A DNA stretch of 18,416 bases from CAYSZB01 sp964435475 (GCA_964435475.1 CAYSZB010000046.1:1-18416), one strand, 5' to 3'; shown: positions 1 to 7,569, counted from the first letter of the stretch. Numbers and translations are program-made. Notes: a model not told the origin generated them from the letters alone.

Positions 1-936
1 ACAACTCGTATGACTTATCTAAAAAGTGTATACCATGTGCTGACCTACTCACATGGCGGTTTTCCTGACACCTTGACAGTCACAGGACCATACATCAACG
101 TAACTTTATTTGAACAAGCTGGTGTGACAATTCCTGGTGAGGGAACAACCTGGCAGGAGTGGACAGCTCTGGCGACAGAAGTTGCGCAAGCGACCTCCAC
201 CCAATATGCGATCGGTATTGACCGCACCGGGCACCGCGTTGCCGGACCGGCCATGAGCATGGGAGCAACCCTGATCAACGCAGATGGCAAGTTCACCGTT
301 GATACCCCCGGGTTCAGGGAGTTCGTGACACTTCTGAAGTCCTGGCAGGATGGCGGTTTGATGCCAGCAGAGCTTTGGCTGGTCGGAGACAGCAAGAACA
401 ACTGCATCGACTGGTTAAAAACTGGTGAAATGGTTATGTGCATGACCGGATCCTGGCAAATTAACGGTATGGCGAATGATGTCGGCGATGCATTTGATTG
501 GATGGTCGTACCCAATCCAACCGGTGCTGGCGGTTCAACAGGTGTTGCTGGTGGTTCTGCAGTAGTTGCCTTTGCCGGTACAAAACACCCTGAAGAAACT
601 GCCAAACTGATGGAATTCTTGTATGCTGAAGAAAATTATTCAGCTTTTTCAGCTGGAACGCTGGCACTGCCCGCCCATAAGGGCGTAGCTGAGGCTGGCG
701 TAGCCTTCAAGACAGACAATCCTTCAGTTTTACAGGCATTAAGCGCATATACTGCCGAGGTACCCAAATTACAGGACCAGGCAGTCGGCTTGAATGTTCA
801 TCCTTTTGCATTTGCTTATTATCGCAACAGCGCAAACCGGATCGCCCAATACCTTTCGGGCGAACTGACATTGGATGAAATGCTGATCAACCTGCAGTCA
901 GATATTGACAAAGCGATTGCAGAGGCCGGAGGTTAA
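1..936 (+). CDS. ABC transporter sugar-binding protein, 5'-truncated (C-terminal part)
   Basis: This is the C-terminal two thirds of an extracellular solute-binding protein of the carbohydrate (family 1, CUT1-type) group. It would capture a sugar outside the membrane and deliver it to the two permeases that follow. Family-like sequence runs from FPDTLTVTG (about base 61) to the stop, including TLFEQAGVTIP, a TGEMVMCMTGSW segment and a helical C-terminus. Intact members are about 420-450 residues with a lipoprotein or signal peptide; here only about 290 residues look native. The frame stays open to the window edge, but the first about 18 codons do not resemble the family. They coincide with a hairpin-forming 24-base repeat (31-54) that also occurs inverted near 18200. 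The gene is therefore either cut by a short inserted element or joined wrongly in assembly. Role is confident; substrate is not determined. Confidence 0.85.
   Translation, partial: TTRMTYLKSVYHVLTYSHGGFPDTLTVTGPYINVTLFEQAGVTIPGEGTTWQEWTALATEVAQATSTQYAIGIDRTGHRVAGPAMSMGATLINADGKFTVDTPGFREFVTLLKSWQDGGLMPAELWLVGDSKNNCIDWLKTGEMVMCMTGSWQINGMANDVGDAFDWMVVPNPTGAGGSTGVAGGSAVVAFAGTKHPEETAKLMEFLYAEENYSAFSAGTLALPAHKGVAEAGVAFKTDNPSVLQALSAYTAEVPKLQDQAVGLNVHPFAFAYYRNSANRIAQYLSGELTLDEMLINLQSDIDKAIAEAGG
31..54 (+). repeat. 24-base repeat, copy 1 (inverted partner at 18200-18223)
   Basis: These 24 bases are the exact reverse complement of 18200-18223. With two more bases this copy forms a perfect 7-bp hairpin, CCATGTG (33-39) with CACATGG (50-56), around a 10-base loop. 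It lies where the sugar-binding protein loses family-like sequence. It may be the end of a short mobile or repetitive element, or a repeat that caused scaffold mis-joining. Confidence 0.6.
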
Positions 937-951
937 ACTCGGTTATCAACA

Positions 952-995
952 GGAGGTGCAGTTCATTTTACATGGACTGTACCTCCACTTTTTTT
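952..995 (+). terminator. Intercistronic attenuator/terminator between binding protein and permease
   Basis: A 14-bp stem (952-965 with 973-986, two G-U pairs, 7-base loop) is followed after two bases by seven T residues. This has the form of a Rho-independent terminator. It sits 16 bases after the binding-protein stop and just ahead of the first permease. Partial termination here would make the binding protein more abundant than the permeases, as is common in sugar ABC operons. The base of the stem contains GGAGG, which is not followed by a start codon. Confidence 0.7.
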
Positions 996-1008
996 CGTGA
1001 GGTTTCCA

Positions 1009-2016
1009 ATGAAGAAAACCTTGAAATTTAAGTCATTCTTTGAAGGTATCTCCAAAGGTCTGAGCACCTTTGTTGTATCCGCTACAGACCTTTTGTTCGG
1101 TTCCCTTCAAAAATTGATCGGCGTTAAAGGAATGCCCTATTTTTTTGTGCTTCCCAATTTGCTGATATTTGGTATTTTTATTCTTTATCCCGTGCTATTG
1201 AATTTCGTTTATGCCTTCACTGGTGGACCATCCTTCTTCCCGGATGAACGCCCATTTGTAGGCACAGGAAATTTTGATCGTTTATTTGCATGCGAAAGCA
1301 TCCTTCAACCAAACACCTGTACTGAGGACATTTTTTGGCGAGCAGTACATAACACACTATTTTTTGTGATCTTCCAGGTAAGCCTGATGGTGCTTTTTGC
1401 ATTAATTACCGCATTGGTTCTTAACCGCAAAATTAAATTCCGCGGTTTTTTTCGCAGTGTATTTTTCTACCCCTGCCTTCTATCCCCCATTGTAGTTGCT
1501 TTGATATGGAAATGGCTGCTGCAGGATAATGGATTGTTGAATGGTATTATAACAAGTCTGGGTTTTTCCAGATTTCCTTTTCTTGTGAACTCTCAATGGG
1601 CTCAATTCTGGGTGATCATTGTCAGTATTTGGGCGTCCATGGGATTTTACACCCTTATACTTCTGGCAGGATTGCAATCGATCCCGGCTGACTTGTATGA
1701 AGCGGCTTCAATGGATGGTGCCAACAACTGGAAAGCATTCACAAAAATTACGATGCCATTATTGATGCCTACAATGTTAGTCGTTATTGTGCTCTCCCTG
1801 ATCCGCGCAGTCCAGGTTTTTGAGGTCACTTATGCTTTTACAGGAGGGGGACCGGGAACAGCAACCCTTTACCTGGTTCAATTCATTTACAATTATGGAT
1901 TTTCCAGCCCAAACAAGCAATATGGTGTGGCAGCAGCAGCGTCTTTACTGATGGCAGGCGTATTAATTGTGCTCACCCTGGCACAATTTGCTGCCAGGCG
2001 AGAGGAGGTTTACTAA
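1009..2016 (+). CDS. Sugar ABC transporter permease, MalF/UgpA-like
   Basis: Inner-membrane subunit of a CUT1-type carbohydrate importer, about 335 residues with about six predicted membrane spans. After a hydrophilic N-terminus, the first span lies in YFFVLPNLLIFGIFILYP. The cytoplasmic EAA loop that docks the ATPase reads EAASMDGANNWKAFTKITMP (about residues 234-253), followed by the usual VFEVTYAFTGGGPG segment. I place the start at ATG 1009, preceded by GTGAGG, rather than at in-frame GTG 997, which would use those same bases. It ends with TAA overlapping the next ATG by one base, so the two permeases are translationally coupled. No ATPase gene is nearby; such systems often share one encoded elsewhere. 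The sugar carried cannot be read from the sequence. Confidence 0.93.
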   Translation: MKKTLKFKSFFEGISKGLSTFVVSATDLLFGSLQKLIGVKGMPYFFVLPNLLIFGIFILYPVLLNFVYAFTGGPSFFPDERPFVGTGNFDRLFACESILQPNTCTEDIFWRAVHNTLFFVIFQVSLMVLFALITALVLNRKIKFRGFFRSVFFYPCLLSPIVVALIWKWLLQDNGLLNGIITSLGFSRFPFLVNSQWAQFWVIIVSIWASMGFYTLILLAGLQSIPADLYEAASMDGANNWKAFTKITMPLLMPTMLVVIVLSLIRAVQVFEVTYAFTGGGPGTATLYLVQFIYNYGFSSPNKQYGVAAAASLLMAGVLIVLTLAQFAARREEVY

Positions 2017-3068
2017 TGAATCCCATCCTGGAATTCTTGACCCGGAAAAGAGGGCGTAAAAAACTTTTACTGAGCGATCTGCTCTCTTATTTATACTTGT
2101 TATTGGGCGTTGTCTTCATGTTCGGACCAGTTCTATGGCTGGTGTTATCTTCTTTTAAAACACCTCTCGAGATCGTCAAATTTCCTCCCCGTATTTTCCC
2201 TTACCGCCAACAGACAGTTCTTATTGAAGGATACGAGGAGGAGTTACCATTGTTCACTGTAACAATGGAAGATGGAACTACGCGTGAGCTTGCCCAGGTA
2301 CGGCGTATCGGCCTGGAAGCCCAAATGATCGACCCCCTGGAACCTGGTGAAATAGTCAAAGTACCTATTGACCAACGGGTCGCAGTTGAAAAGTTAAGCT
2401 TCAACCTCGAGAATTACATTACAGGTGCAAGTCGTTTTAACTTTGGCCGTTATTTGTTCAATAGTGTTGTCGTAACTCTTTTTGCCACCCTCTTGACATT
2501 GCTTGTAAACAGTATGGCTGCTTTTGCGCTAAGTAAATATAAGTTTAAAGGACGACAGACAATCTTCCTGGTTATGATCAGCACCCTGATGGTGCCGCTA
2601 TCAGTGGTGCTCGTTCCAATATTCCTGGTGGTCACCAGGGTCGGATGGAACAACAATCTACTGGGGATCATCGTTCCTGTGGCAGCCACGCCAACCGGTG
2701 TGTTCCTTCTCAGGCAATACATGCTGACCATACCCAATGAATTGATGGATTCCGCCCGCATCGACGGTGCCAGTGAATGGCGCATTTACTCCCAGATCAT
2801 CCTGCCACTGGCAAAACCTGCGCTGGCTGTTTTAACCATCTTTTCAGTCATGTGGCGATGGAACGACTTCCTGTGGCCTTTGATCGTCATCAGCCGCAGC
2901 GAGCTGTTCACGCTCCAGGTTGGCCTGGCTTCATTTCAAGGGGAGTTAAATGTGCAGTGGAACCTGATCCTTGCCATGACCGTATTAACCTTGCTCCCCA
3001 TTACCATTGTTTTTGCGTTATTGCAGAGACATATCACGACAGGAATTGCCACTACGGGGTTAAAATAG
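2016..3068 (+). CDS. Sugar ABC transporter permease, MalG/UgpE-like, with extracytoplasmic insert
   Basis: Second membrane subunit of the importer, 350 residues. The first span (about residues 25-47) is followed by a roughly 75-residue hydrophilic insert (about 60-135). The insert contains VTMEDGTTRELAQVRRIG and DPLEPGEIVKVPIDQRV and precedes the NFGRYLFNSV segment that normally follows soon after. The EAA loop reads DSARIDGASEWRIYSQIILP (about 247-266) and the C-terminus has the RHITTGIATTGLK-type ending of MalG proteins. The usual length is about 270-300; the insert explains the excess, and from memory similar inserts occur in Chloroflexota permeases. A strong ribosome site (AGAGGAGG) precedes the start, which overlaps the upstream stop codon. 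The insert would lie outside the membrane near the binding protein, so a role in docking is conceivable but unproven. Confidence 0.93.
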   Translation: MNPILEFLTRKRGRKKLLLSDLLSYLYLLLGVVFMFGPVLWLVLSSFKTPLEIVKFPPRIFPYRQQTVLIEGYEEELPLFTVTMEDGTTRELAQVRRIGLEAQMIDPLEPGEIVKVPIDQRVAVEKLSFNLENYITGASRFNFGRYLFNSVVVTLFATLLTLLVNSMAAFALSKYKFKGRQTIFLVMISTLMVPLSVVLVPIFLVVTRVGWNNNLLGIIVPVAATPTGVFLLRQYMLTIPNELMDSARIDGASEWRIYSQIILPLAKPALAVLTIFSVMWRWNDFLWPLIVISRSELFTLQVGLASFQGELNVQWNLILAMTVLTLLPITIVFALLQRHITTGIATTGLK

Positions 3069-3118
3069 GATTGCGATAGATCAGGATCAAAGCGTTTTGA
3101 TATAAAATTTTGAATGCT

Positions 3119-3158
3119 ATGGTCTTCTCCCAGTTGTCACATCTGGGTAATCGACCAT
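3119..3158 (+). promoter_or_regulatory. Two-part hairpin in the leader of the transketolase genes
   Basis: In the 129-base spacer between the permease and the transketolase, ATGGTC (3119-3124) pairs with GACCAT (3153-3158). Inside it CCCAG (3129-3133) pairs with CTGGG (3143-3147). There is no T-run, so it is not a classical terminator. It may be an operator, an RNA processing site or a leader structure. An AT-rich stretch with TATAAA (3101-3106) lies just upstream, but no well-spaced -35 box was found. Confidence 0.3.
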
Positions 3159-3197
3159 GAGAATTGAACATAGAAAAATTATTGGAGAATTGTTCGT

Positions 3198-4043
3198 ATG
3201 TTATCTGAACATGAGTTATTACGATTGAAAATCAAAGCAAACGAGATTCGCATCTCGACCCTCGATGCGATCGGTTTTTTAGGCGTCGGTCATGTCGGTG
3301 GTTGCATGTCCATCGTGGAAGTACTGACCCTGCTTTACTACCGCCACATGCAGGTTGATCCACAGGATCCGCGGAAACGCGATCGGGACCAACTGGTCCT
3401 TTCCAAAGGGCATGCCGGTCCCACCCTCTACAGCGTTCTGGCAGACAAAGGTTTCTTCCCCAAAGATTGGTTGCATACCCTGAATAAAGGCGGAACCTGC
3501 CTGCCCAGCCACTGTGATCGCAATTTGACGCCCGGGATCGACATGACCACCGGTTCGCTTGGTCAGGGCCTTTCAGCCGCCATCGGCATCGCCCTGGGCA
3601 ACAGGCTGGATGATATCGATAGCACCGTTTATGTCATCATCGGTGATGGTGAATCAAACGAAGGACAAGTCTGGGAAGCTGCCCAGGCAGCCGCCCAATT
3701 CAGACTGAACCATATCATTGCATTTACCGACAGCAACAGGCTGCAATTGGATGGATTCATGCAAAATGTGATGAACATTGAGGACCTGGCTGCCAAATGG
3801 ACCAGTTTTGGCTGGTCTGTGCAACGGGTTGATGGTCATGACCTGCAGCAAATGGACCACGCCATCGAACTGGCAAAAGGTGAAGTAATCAAGCCATCCA
3901 TGATCATCCTGGACACGATCAAGGGTAAAGGGGTTGATTTTGCCGAAAACCAGCCTTCTAACCATAACATGAAGTTTGACCATGCCACCGCACTCCAGGT
4001 GATCGCTAAATTGCAGGCTGAGAATGGAGATAACCATGACTGA
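3198..4043 (+). CDS. Transketolase, N-terminal (thiamine diphosphate-binding) subunit
   Basis: Pyrophosphate-binding half of a split transketolase, 281 residues, close to the usual length of such subunits. Visible motifs are GHVGGCMS (about residues 31-38), SKGHAGPTLYSVLADKG (about 71-87), TGSLGQGLSAAIGIALG (about 117-133) and the ThDP/magnesium motif GDGESNEGQ ending in TDSNRLQLDG (about 150-183). Transketolases move a two-carbon ketol unit from a ketose to an aldose in the cytosol. LPSHCDRNLTPG appears where many split enzymes have a GHPD-type sequence. That region lies near the active site, so the acceptor could differ from the classical pentose phosphates; this is inference. The gene overlaps the C-terminal subunit by 8 bases (from ATG 4036). 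The placement beside a sugar importer suggests a catabolic role, not housekeeping. Confidence 0.92.
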   Translation: MLSEHELLRLKIKANEIRISTLDAIGFLGVGHVGGCMSIVEVLTLLYYRHMQVDPQDPRKRDRDQLVLSKGHAGPTLYSVLADKGFFPKDWLHTLNKGGTCLPSHCDRNLTPGIDMTTGSLGQGLSAAIGIALGNRLDDIDSTVYVIIGDGESNEGQVWEAAQAAAQFRLNHIIAFTDSNRLQLDGFMQNVMNIEDLAAKWTSFGWSVQRVDGHDLQQMDHAIELAKGEVIKPSMIILDTIKGKGVDFAENQPSNHNMKFDHATALQVIAKLQAENGDNHD

Positions 4044-4977
4044 ACAACTTGAAATGCGGGCAATCTATAATGAAACCCTGATCAACCTGGCTGAGGAAGA
4101 TCCGCGCATTGTCCTGTTGGAAGCTGACCTGATGCGCGCCACTGGGACGCGTACGTTCGCTGAAAAATTCCCTGAACACACCTTTAATGTGGGTGTAGCC
4201 GAAGCTAACATGGTCAGTATCGCTGCTGGGTTATCCACCACCGGGAAGATCCCCTATGCCAACAGTTTTGCAACCTTTGCATCGCGGCGCGTCTTTGACC
4301 AGTTTTTCATATCAGCCAACTATGCCCACCTGAATGTCAAGTTGGTGGGCAGCGATCCCGGTATCACAGCAGTGTTGAATGGTGGTACGCACATGTCTTT
4401 TGAAGACCTGGGCATCATGCGCACCATCCCCAGACTGGTGGTATTTGAGCCTTCAGACCCGGTATCCATTCGAAAATTGGTTCAATGCACAGCCAGGTAT
4501 GAAGGTTGTTCCTATATGCGTCTGCACCGCGGCATGGCGAACGTCCTGTATGCTGAAGATGAGTCATTTGAACTTGGAAAAGGCAAGCTCCTGCGAACAG
4601 GCAAAGATATTGCGCTGATTGCAACCGGCGTGGTCATGGTAAACGAAGCACTGAAAGCAGCTGAGATACTGGCAAATGATGGCATTGCAGCCAGCGTGGT
4701 GGACATGCATACCATCAAGCCCATTGACCGCGAACTGATCATTCAGCTGGCAGGTACCTGTGGTGCAATTGTGACCTGTGAGAACCACCAGGTGACCAAT
4801 GGACTGGGTTCGGCTGTCGCCGAGGTGTTGGTTGAAACATTATCCGTACCCATGGCGCGCATCGGTGTCAAAGACATATTTGGTGAGGTCGGATCCCTGG
4901 ATTATTTAATCGAGCGCTTCGAATTAACTGCTGCGCATATTGTTTCCCAAGCCAGGCAATTATTACTGCGGAAATAA
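4036..4977 (+). CDS. Transketolase, C-terminal (pyrimidine-binding and transketolase_C) subunit
   Basis: Second half of the split transketolase, 313 residues from ATG 4036. I chose this start because GGAGA sits 5 bases before it; ATG 4024 lies further upstream without such a site. The catalytic glutamate that activates thiamine diphosphate is in NVGVAEANMVSIAAGL (about residues 52-67), followed by GGTHMSFEDLGIMRTIP, where classical enzymes have an ASHQALEDIALMR-like sequence. A Rossmann-like C-terminal domain begins near GKDIALIATG (about 194). Together with the preceding gene it would form one alpha2-beta2 enzyme. The 8-base overlap supports equal expression of both halves. Function as a transketolase-family enzyme is confident; the substrate pair is open. 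Confidence 0.92.
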   Translation: MTEQLEMRAIYNETLINLAEEDPRIVLLEADLMRATGTRTFAEKFPEHTFNVGVAEANMVSIAAGLSTTGKIPYANSFATFASRRVFDQFFISANYAHLNVKLVGSDPGITAVLNGGTHMSFEDLGIMRTIPRLVVFEPSDPVSIRKLVQCTARYEGCSYMRLHRGMANVLYAEDESFELGKGKLLRTGKDIALIATGVVMVNEALKAAEILANDGIAASVVDMHTIKPIDRELIIQLAGTCGAIVTCENHQVTNGLGSAVAEVLVETLSVPMARIGVKDIFGEVGSLDYLIERFELTAAHIVSQARQLLLRK

Positions 4978-5004
4978 AGCTGAACAAGAACATTTGGAGG
5001 ATGT

Positions 5005-5490
5005 ATGACCGATAAATTGACCATTGCCATAGCCAGTGATCTTTCTGGATTTACCTTAAAACAGGCGATAGTAAGCCATTTACTGCAAAAAGATGATCTT
5101 CAAGTGATTGATTTTGGCATTCCATCAGAGCAGGAACCCAAGCCCTACTTTGAGCAAGCCCCAAAGGTGGCTGAAGCCATCCAGAAAGGCCAGGCACAAA
5201 AAGGCATCCTGATCTGTGGCACCGGGCAGGGCATGGCGATCGTTGCCAACAAGCATAAGGGCATTTATGCCTGCGTGGTGGATGATATTTTTGCTGCTGA
5301 GCGTGCCAAGATCATCAACAACGCCAATGTCATCACCCTGGGAGGTTGGATCACAGCGCCTTTCCTGGGTATCCAGATCGTTGATGCCTGGTTGAGCATG
5401 CAATTTACTCAAAAAATGGAGTTCAAGAAGGATTTTCTCACCAATGCCTTTACCCAGGTCCAGGCAATTGAGCAGATCAACTTCAAGTGA
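5005..5490 (+). CDS. RpiB/LacA/LacB-family sugar isomerase, divergent active site
   Basis: Predicted cytosolic aldose-ketose isomerase of the RpiB/LacAB fold, 161 residues. The catalytic loop ILICGTGQGMAIVANK (about residues 68-83) keeps the conserved Cys and Thr. Two other signatures are altered. The N-terminal family motif (typically SDHAGxxLK) reads SDLSGFTLK, so the conserved His is gone. The segment usually like CHDPYSAR reads VVDDIFAAERAK, so the His assigned to ring opening in ribose-5-phosphate isomerase B is missing. NNANVITLGG is retained. Loss of the ring-opening His would be tolerable for a substrate that cannot form a ring, such as a four-carbon sugar substituted at C4. The gene sits 27 bases after a transketolase and has its own site (TTGGAGG). 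Simple ribose-5-phosphate isomerase activity cannot be excluded. Confidence 0.85.
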   Translation: MTDKLTIAIASDLSGFTLKQAIVSHLLQKDDLQVIDFGIPSEQEPKPYFEQAPKVAEAIQKGQAQKGILICGTGQGMAIVANKHKGIYACVVDDIFAAERAKIINNANVITLGGWITAPFLGIQIVDAWLSMQFTQKMEFKKDFLTNAFTQVQAIEQINFK

Positions 5491-5558
5491 TCAGGTTGAC
5501 CCATGCCCGTGGTAAAAAGGGTATGATTGCATTGTGATAATTAAAGGAGAGAACCCCA

Positions 5559-7322
5559 ATGAGTGAATATTTTGACCGAGTTTCGCTGCAGGTACAAAAA
5601 GGGTTTCACCGCATCGCTTCCATTAAGCCACTGCAACCAATTCCCGGCGGCATGCGCTTTCTTTGTGAAGCGGGACAACTGGACATCTGTTACGTTGCCC
5701 GGGGAGTCATCCGTTTTACCTTCAATCATGGGGATGTGGTGGATTATGGCTTGCTGACCGCAGAACCCCAGCAGATCGCCTGTCAGATCGAAACCATGAA
5801 ACGCGATTTGGTTTTAAAGTCCGGCGATGTCTCACTTGAGGTGATCCTGTCACCTTTTTCTTTCAAGCTGAAGAGATCAGGCAACCTGGTCCTGGAAAGC
5901 ATCACCGATTGCAGCATGGAAGGACCGACCCGCTTCCATGCCTTCGCTTACAATCCAAAACCTGCCTGGCAGGTATCCTTGGCATTAAAGAGCGGGGAAC
6001 CGGTCTATGGTTTGGGGGAGAAATTTGGACGCCTGGATCATCGGGGTGAGCTGATCACCAACTGGAATTCCGATGCATTAGGTGTGAATGCAGAGCGTTC
6101 CTATAAGAATACGCCCTTTGCCTGGTCACCTGAAGGTTGGGGGCTTTTCATCAACACGCCCAGCCGGGTGACCCATGCCGTCGGTTATTCACCCTGGTCA
6201 CACCGCAGTTACATTACCCAGGTGGAAGATACCAATCTGGACTTCTTCCTCTTTGCAGCTGACACACCCGCAGAAATTATCGCTGCCTTCACCAACCTGA
6301 CTGGCAAGACCCCAGCGCTTCCCATTTGGAGCTATGGGCTCTGGATGGCACGGGCATATTACCGCACCGCTGATGAGCTGCTGGATGTGGTCAAAGAGAT
6401 GCGTGCCCGCCAGATCCCGCTGGATGTGATCCTGCTGGATGGACGGGCGTGGCACAAAATGGAGACCCGCTTTGACTTTTCCTGGGATCCCGAGCGCTAC
6501 CCTGACCCGGTTGGATTTATCAGGAAATTGGATGCGTATCATGTGCGCCTGTGCCTGTGGGAATATCCTTACATTTCCACATTCAATCCACTTTTTAACG
6601 AACTGGCAAACAAGGGATACCTGTTGAAAACTGTCAATGGACAGACTTACATCCATCAATGGCTCCCGGAACCCTATGAATTGATGCTGCCCCAACTCTG
6701 CCCGAGCGGGATCATTGACTTCACCAACCCGGATGCATATGCCTGGTACCGCGATCAGCACAAGCCCCTTTTCGACATGGGGGTGGCGGTGATGAAAACC
6801 GATTTTGGTGAAGCTGTGCCTGAGAATGTCGTCGCATACAACGGTGACAGCGGAACCCGCCTGCATAATGTGTATTCCCTCCTTTACAACCGCTGTGTTT
6901 ATGAAGCAACCCAGCTTTATGGNNNNNNNNNNNNNNNNNNNNNNNNNNNNNNNNNNNNNNNNNNNNNNNNNNNNNNNNNNNNNNNNNNNNNNNNNNNNNN
7001 NNNNNNNNNNNNNNNNNNNNNNGGTGGTTGGTATGACATCATTAAGGGGCAGCGATATGAGGGTGGGCAGGTGATCGCCCTTGAAAATGTGCCCCTCGAC
7101 GAGATGCCGATCTTTGGGCAGGAGGGGAGCTGGCTGCCCCTGGGACCGGTTGTGCAGCACACGGATGAACTTTCTGCAACAAGTGAGGTTGAAGAATTGT
7201 GGGCGTTCGGAGATCCGGACCCTGCATTCCACATTAGCTGTGACCATATCACACTGGAAGAGAAACAGGGTAAGGTGCAATTTACATTGCCAGAAGGTGT
7301 GGTGCTAAAACTTTTCCAGTGA
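5559..7322 (+). CDS. Glycoside hydrolase family 31 alpha-glycosidase (YicI-like), interrupted by assembly gap
   Basis: Retaining alpha-glycosidase of family GH31, with overall likeness to YicI-type alpha-xylosidases and alpha-glucosidases. The N-terminal beta domain ends at VYGLGEKFGRLD (about residues 149-160); the barrel begins near IWSYGLWMARAYY. The substrate-loop motif reads LDGRAW, followed by TRFDFSWDPERYPDP. The nucleophile is the Asp of MKTDFGEAVPENV. The 100-N gap (6923-7022) removes the region expected to hold the acid/base Asp. By comparison with YicI (772 residues) roughly 190-200 residues are missing, more than 100 bases can hold, so the gap length is nominal and the apparent in-frame bridge is chance. 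After the gap, GGWYDIIKGQRYEGG starts the usual C-terminal beta domains. There is no signal peptide, so the enzyme is likely cytoplasmic. AAAGGAG precedes the start. It is not a clear YihQ-type sulfoquinovosidase. Confidence 0.9.
   Translation: MSEYFDRVSLQVQKGFHRIASIKPLQPIPGGMRFLCEAGQLDICYVARGVIRFTFNHGDVVDYGLLTAEPQQIACQIETMKRDLVLKSGDVSLEVILSPFSFKLKRSGNLVLESITDCSMEGPTRFHAFAYNPKPAWQVSLALKSGEPVYGLGEKFGRLDHRGELITNWNSDALGVNAERSYKNTPFAWSPEGWGLFINTPSRVTHAVGYSPWSHRSYITQVEDTNLDFFLFAADTPAEIIAAFTNLTGKTPALPIWSYGLWMARAYYRTADELLDVVKEMRARQIPLDVILLDGRAWHKMETRFDFSWDPERYPDPVGFIRKLDAYHVRLCLWEYPYISTFNPLFNELANKGYLLKTVNGQTYIHQWLPEPYELMLPQLCPSGIIDFTNPDAYAWYRDQHKPLFDMGVAVMKTDFGEAVPENVVAYNGDSGTRLHNVYSLLYNRCVYEATQLYXXXXXXXXXXXXXXXXXXXXXXXXXXXXXXXXXXGGWYDIIKGQRYEGGQVIALENVPLDEMPIFGQEGSWLPLGPVVQHTDELSATSEVEELWAFGDPDPAFHISCDHITLEEKQGKVQFTLPEGVVLKLFQ
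6923..7022. other. 100-N scaffold gap inside the GH31 gene
   Basis: Exactly 100 N residues, the conventional placeholder for a gap of unknown size. Comparison with GH31 architecture indicates several hundred bases of coding sequence are missing here, including the expected catalytic acid/base. Confidence 0.95.
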
Positions 7323-7371
7323 GATAAATGGCATCATCGCTCACAAAAGCAAAGATGCTCTCGATGGTTAA

Positions 7372-7569
7372 AATTATGAAGGGTTAAGGTTATGTCCAGG
7401 CAAAGATTTTCTTGACAATCTCGGGCCAAACCCGGAAGCAGTTGCCAAAAATATAACTACACGCATCCCACACTGGACGAATAGCTCAATGTATATAGGT
7501 TTTACCAGACACTGCTGCGGAGAATCAAGAACAGAACATAGTTCGTCTTTTCAGCCCTCTTTTAATTAG
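7372..7569 (+). pseudogene. Possible gene remnant (65 codons, no usable start)
   Basis: An open stretch of 65 codons lies between two stops and has no start codon with a ribosome site. Its middle part, DFLDNLGPNPEAVAKNI, then RIPHWTNSSMYIG, looks like real protein in composition, while the ends do not. I do not recognise the family. It could be a fragment of a decayed gene or chance. Confidence 0.2.

Noticed and set aside
6198..7280. Long minus-strand open frame opposite the GH31 gene
   Set aside because: It is only open because the N gap is read through and because of codon bias on the other strand; it shows no recognisable domains.
5559..7322. GH31 as a YihQ-type sulfoquinovosidase
   Set aside because: The Q-x-W/R-x-x-W arrangement recalled for sulfonate binding in E. 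coli YihQ is not seen; the visible motifs are closer to YicI. The sulfo-sugar idea is kept only as a hypothesis for the cluster.
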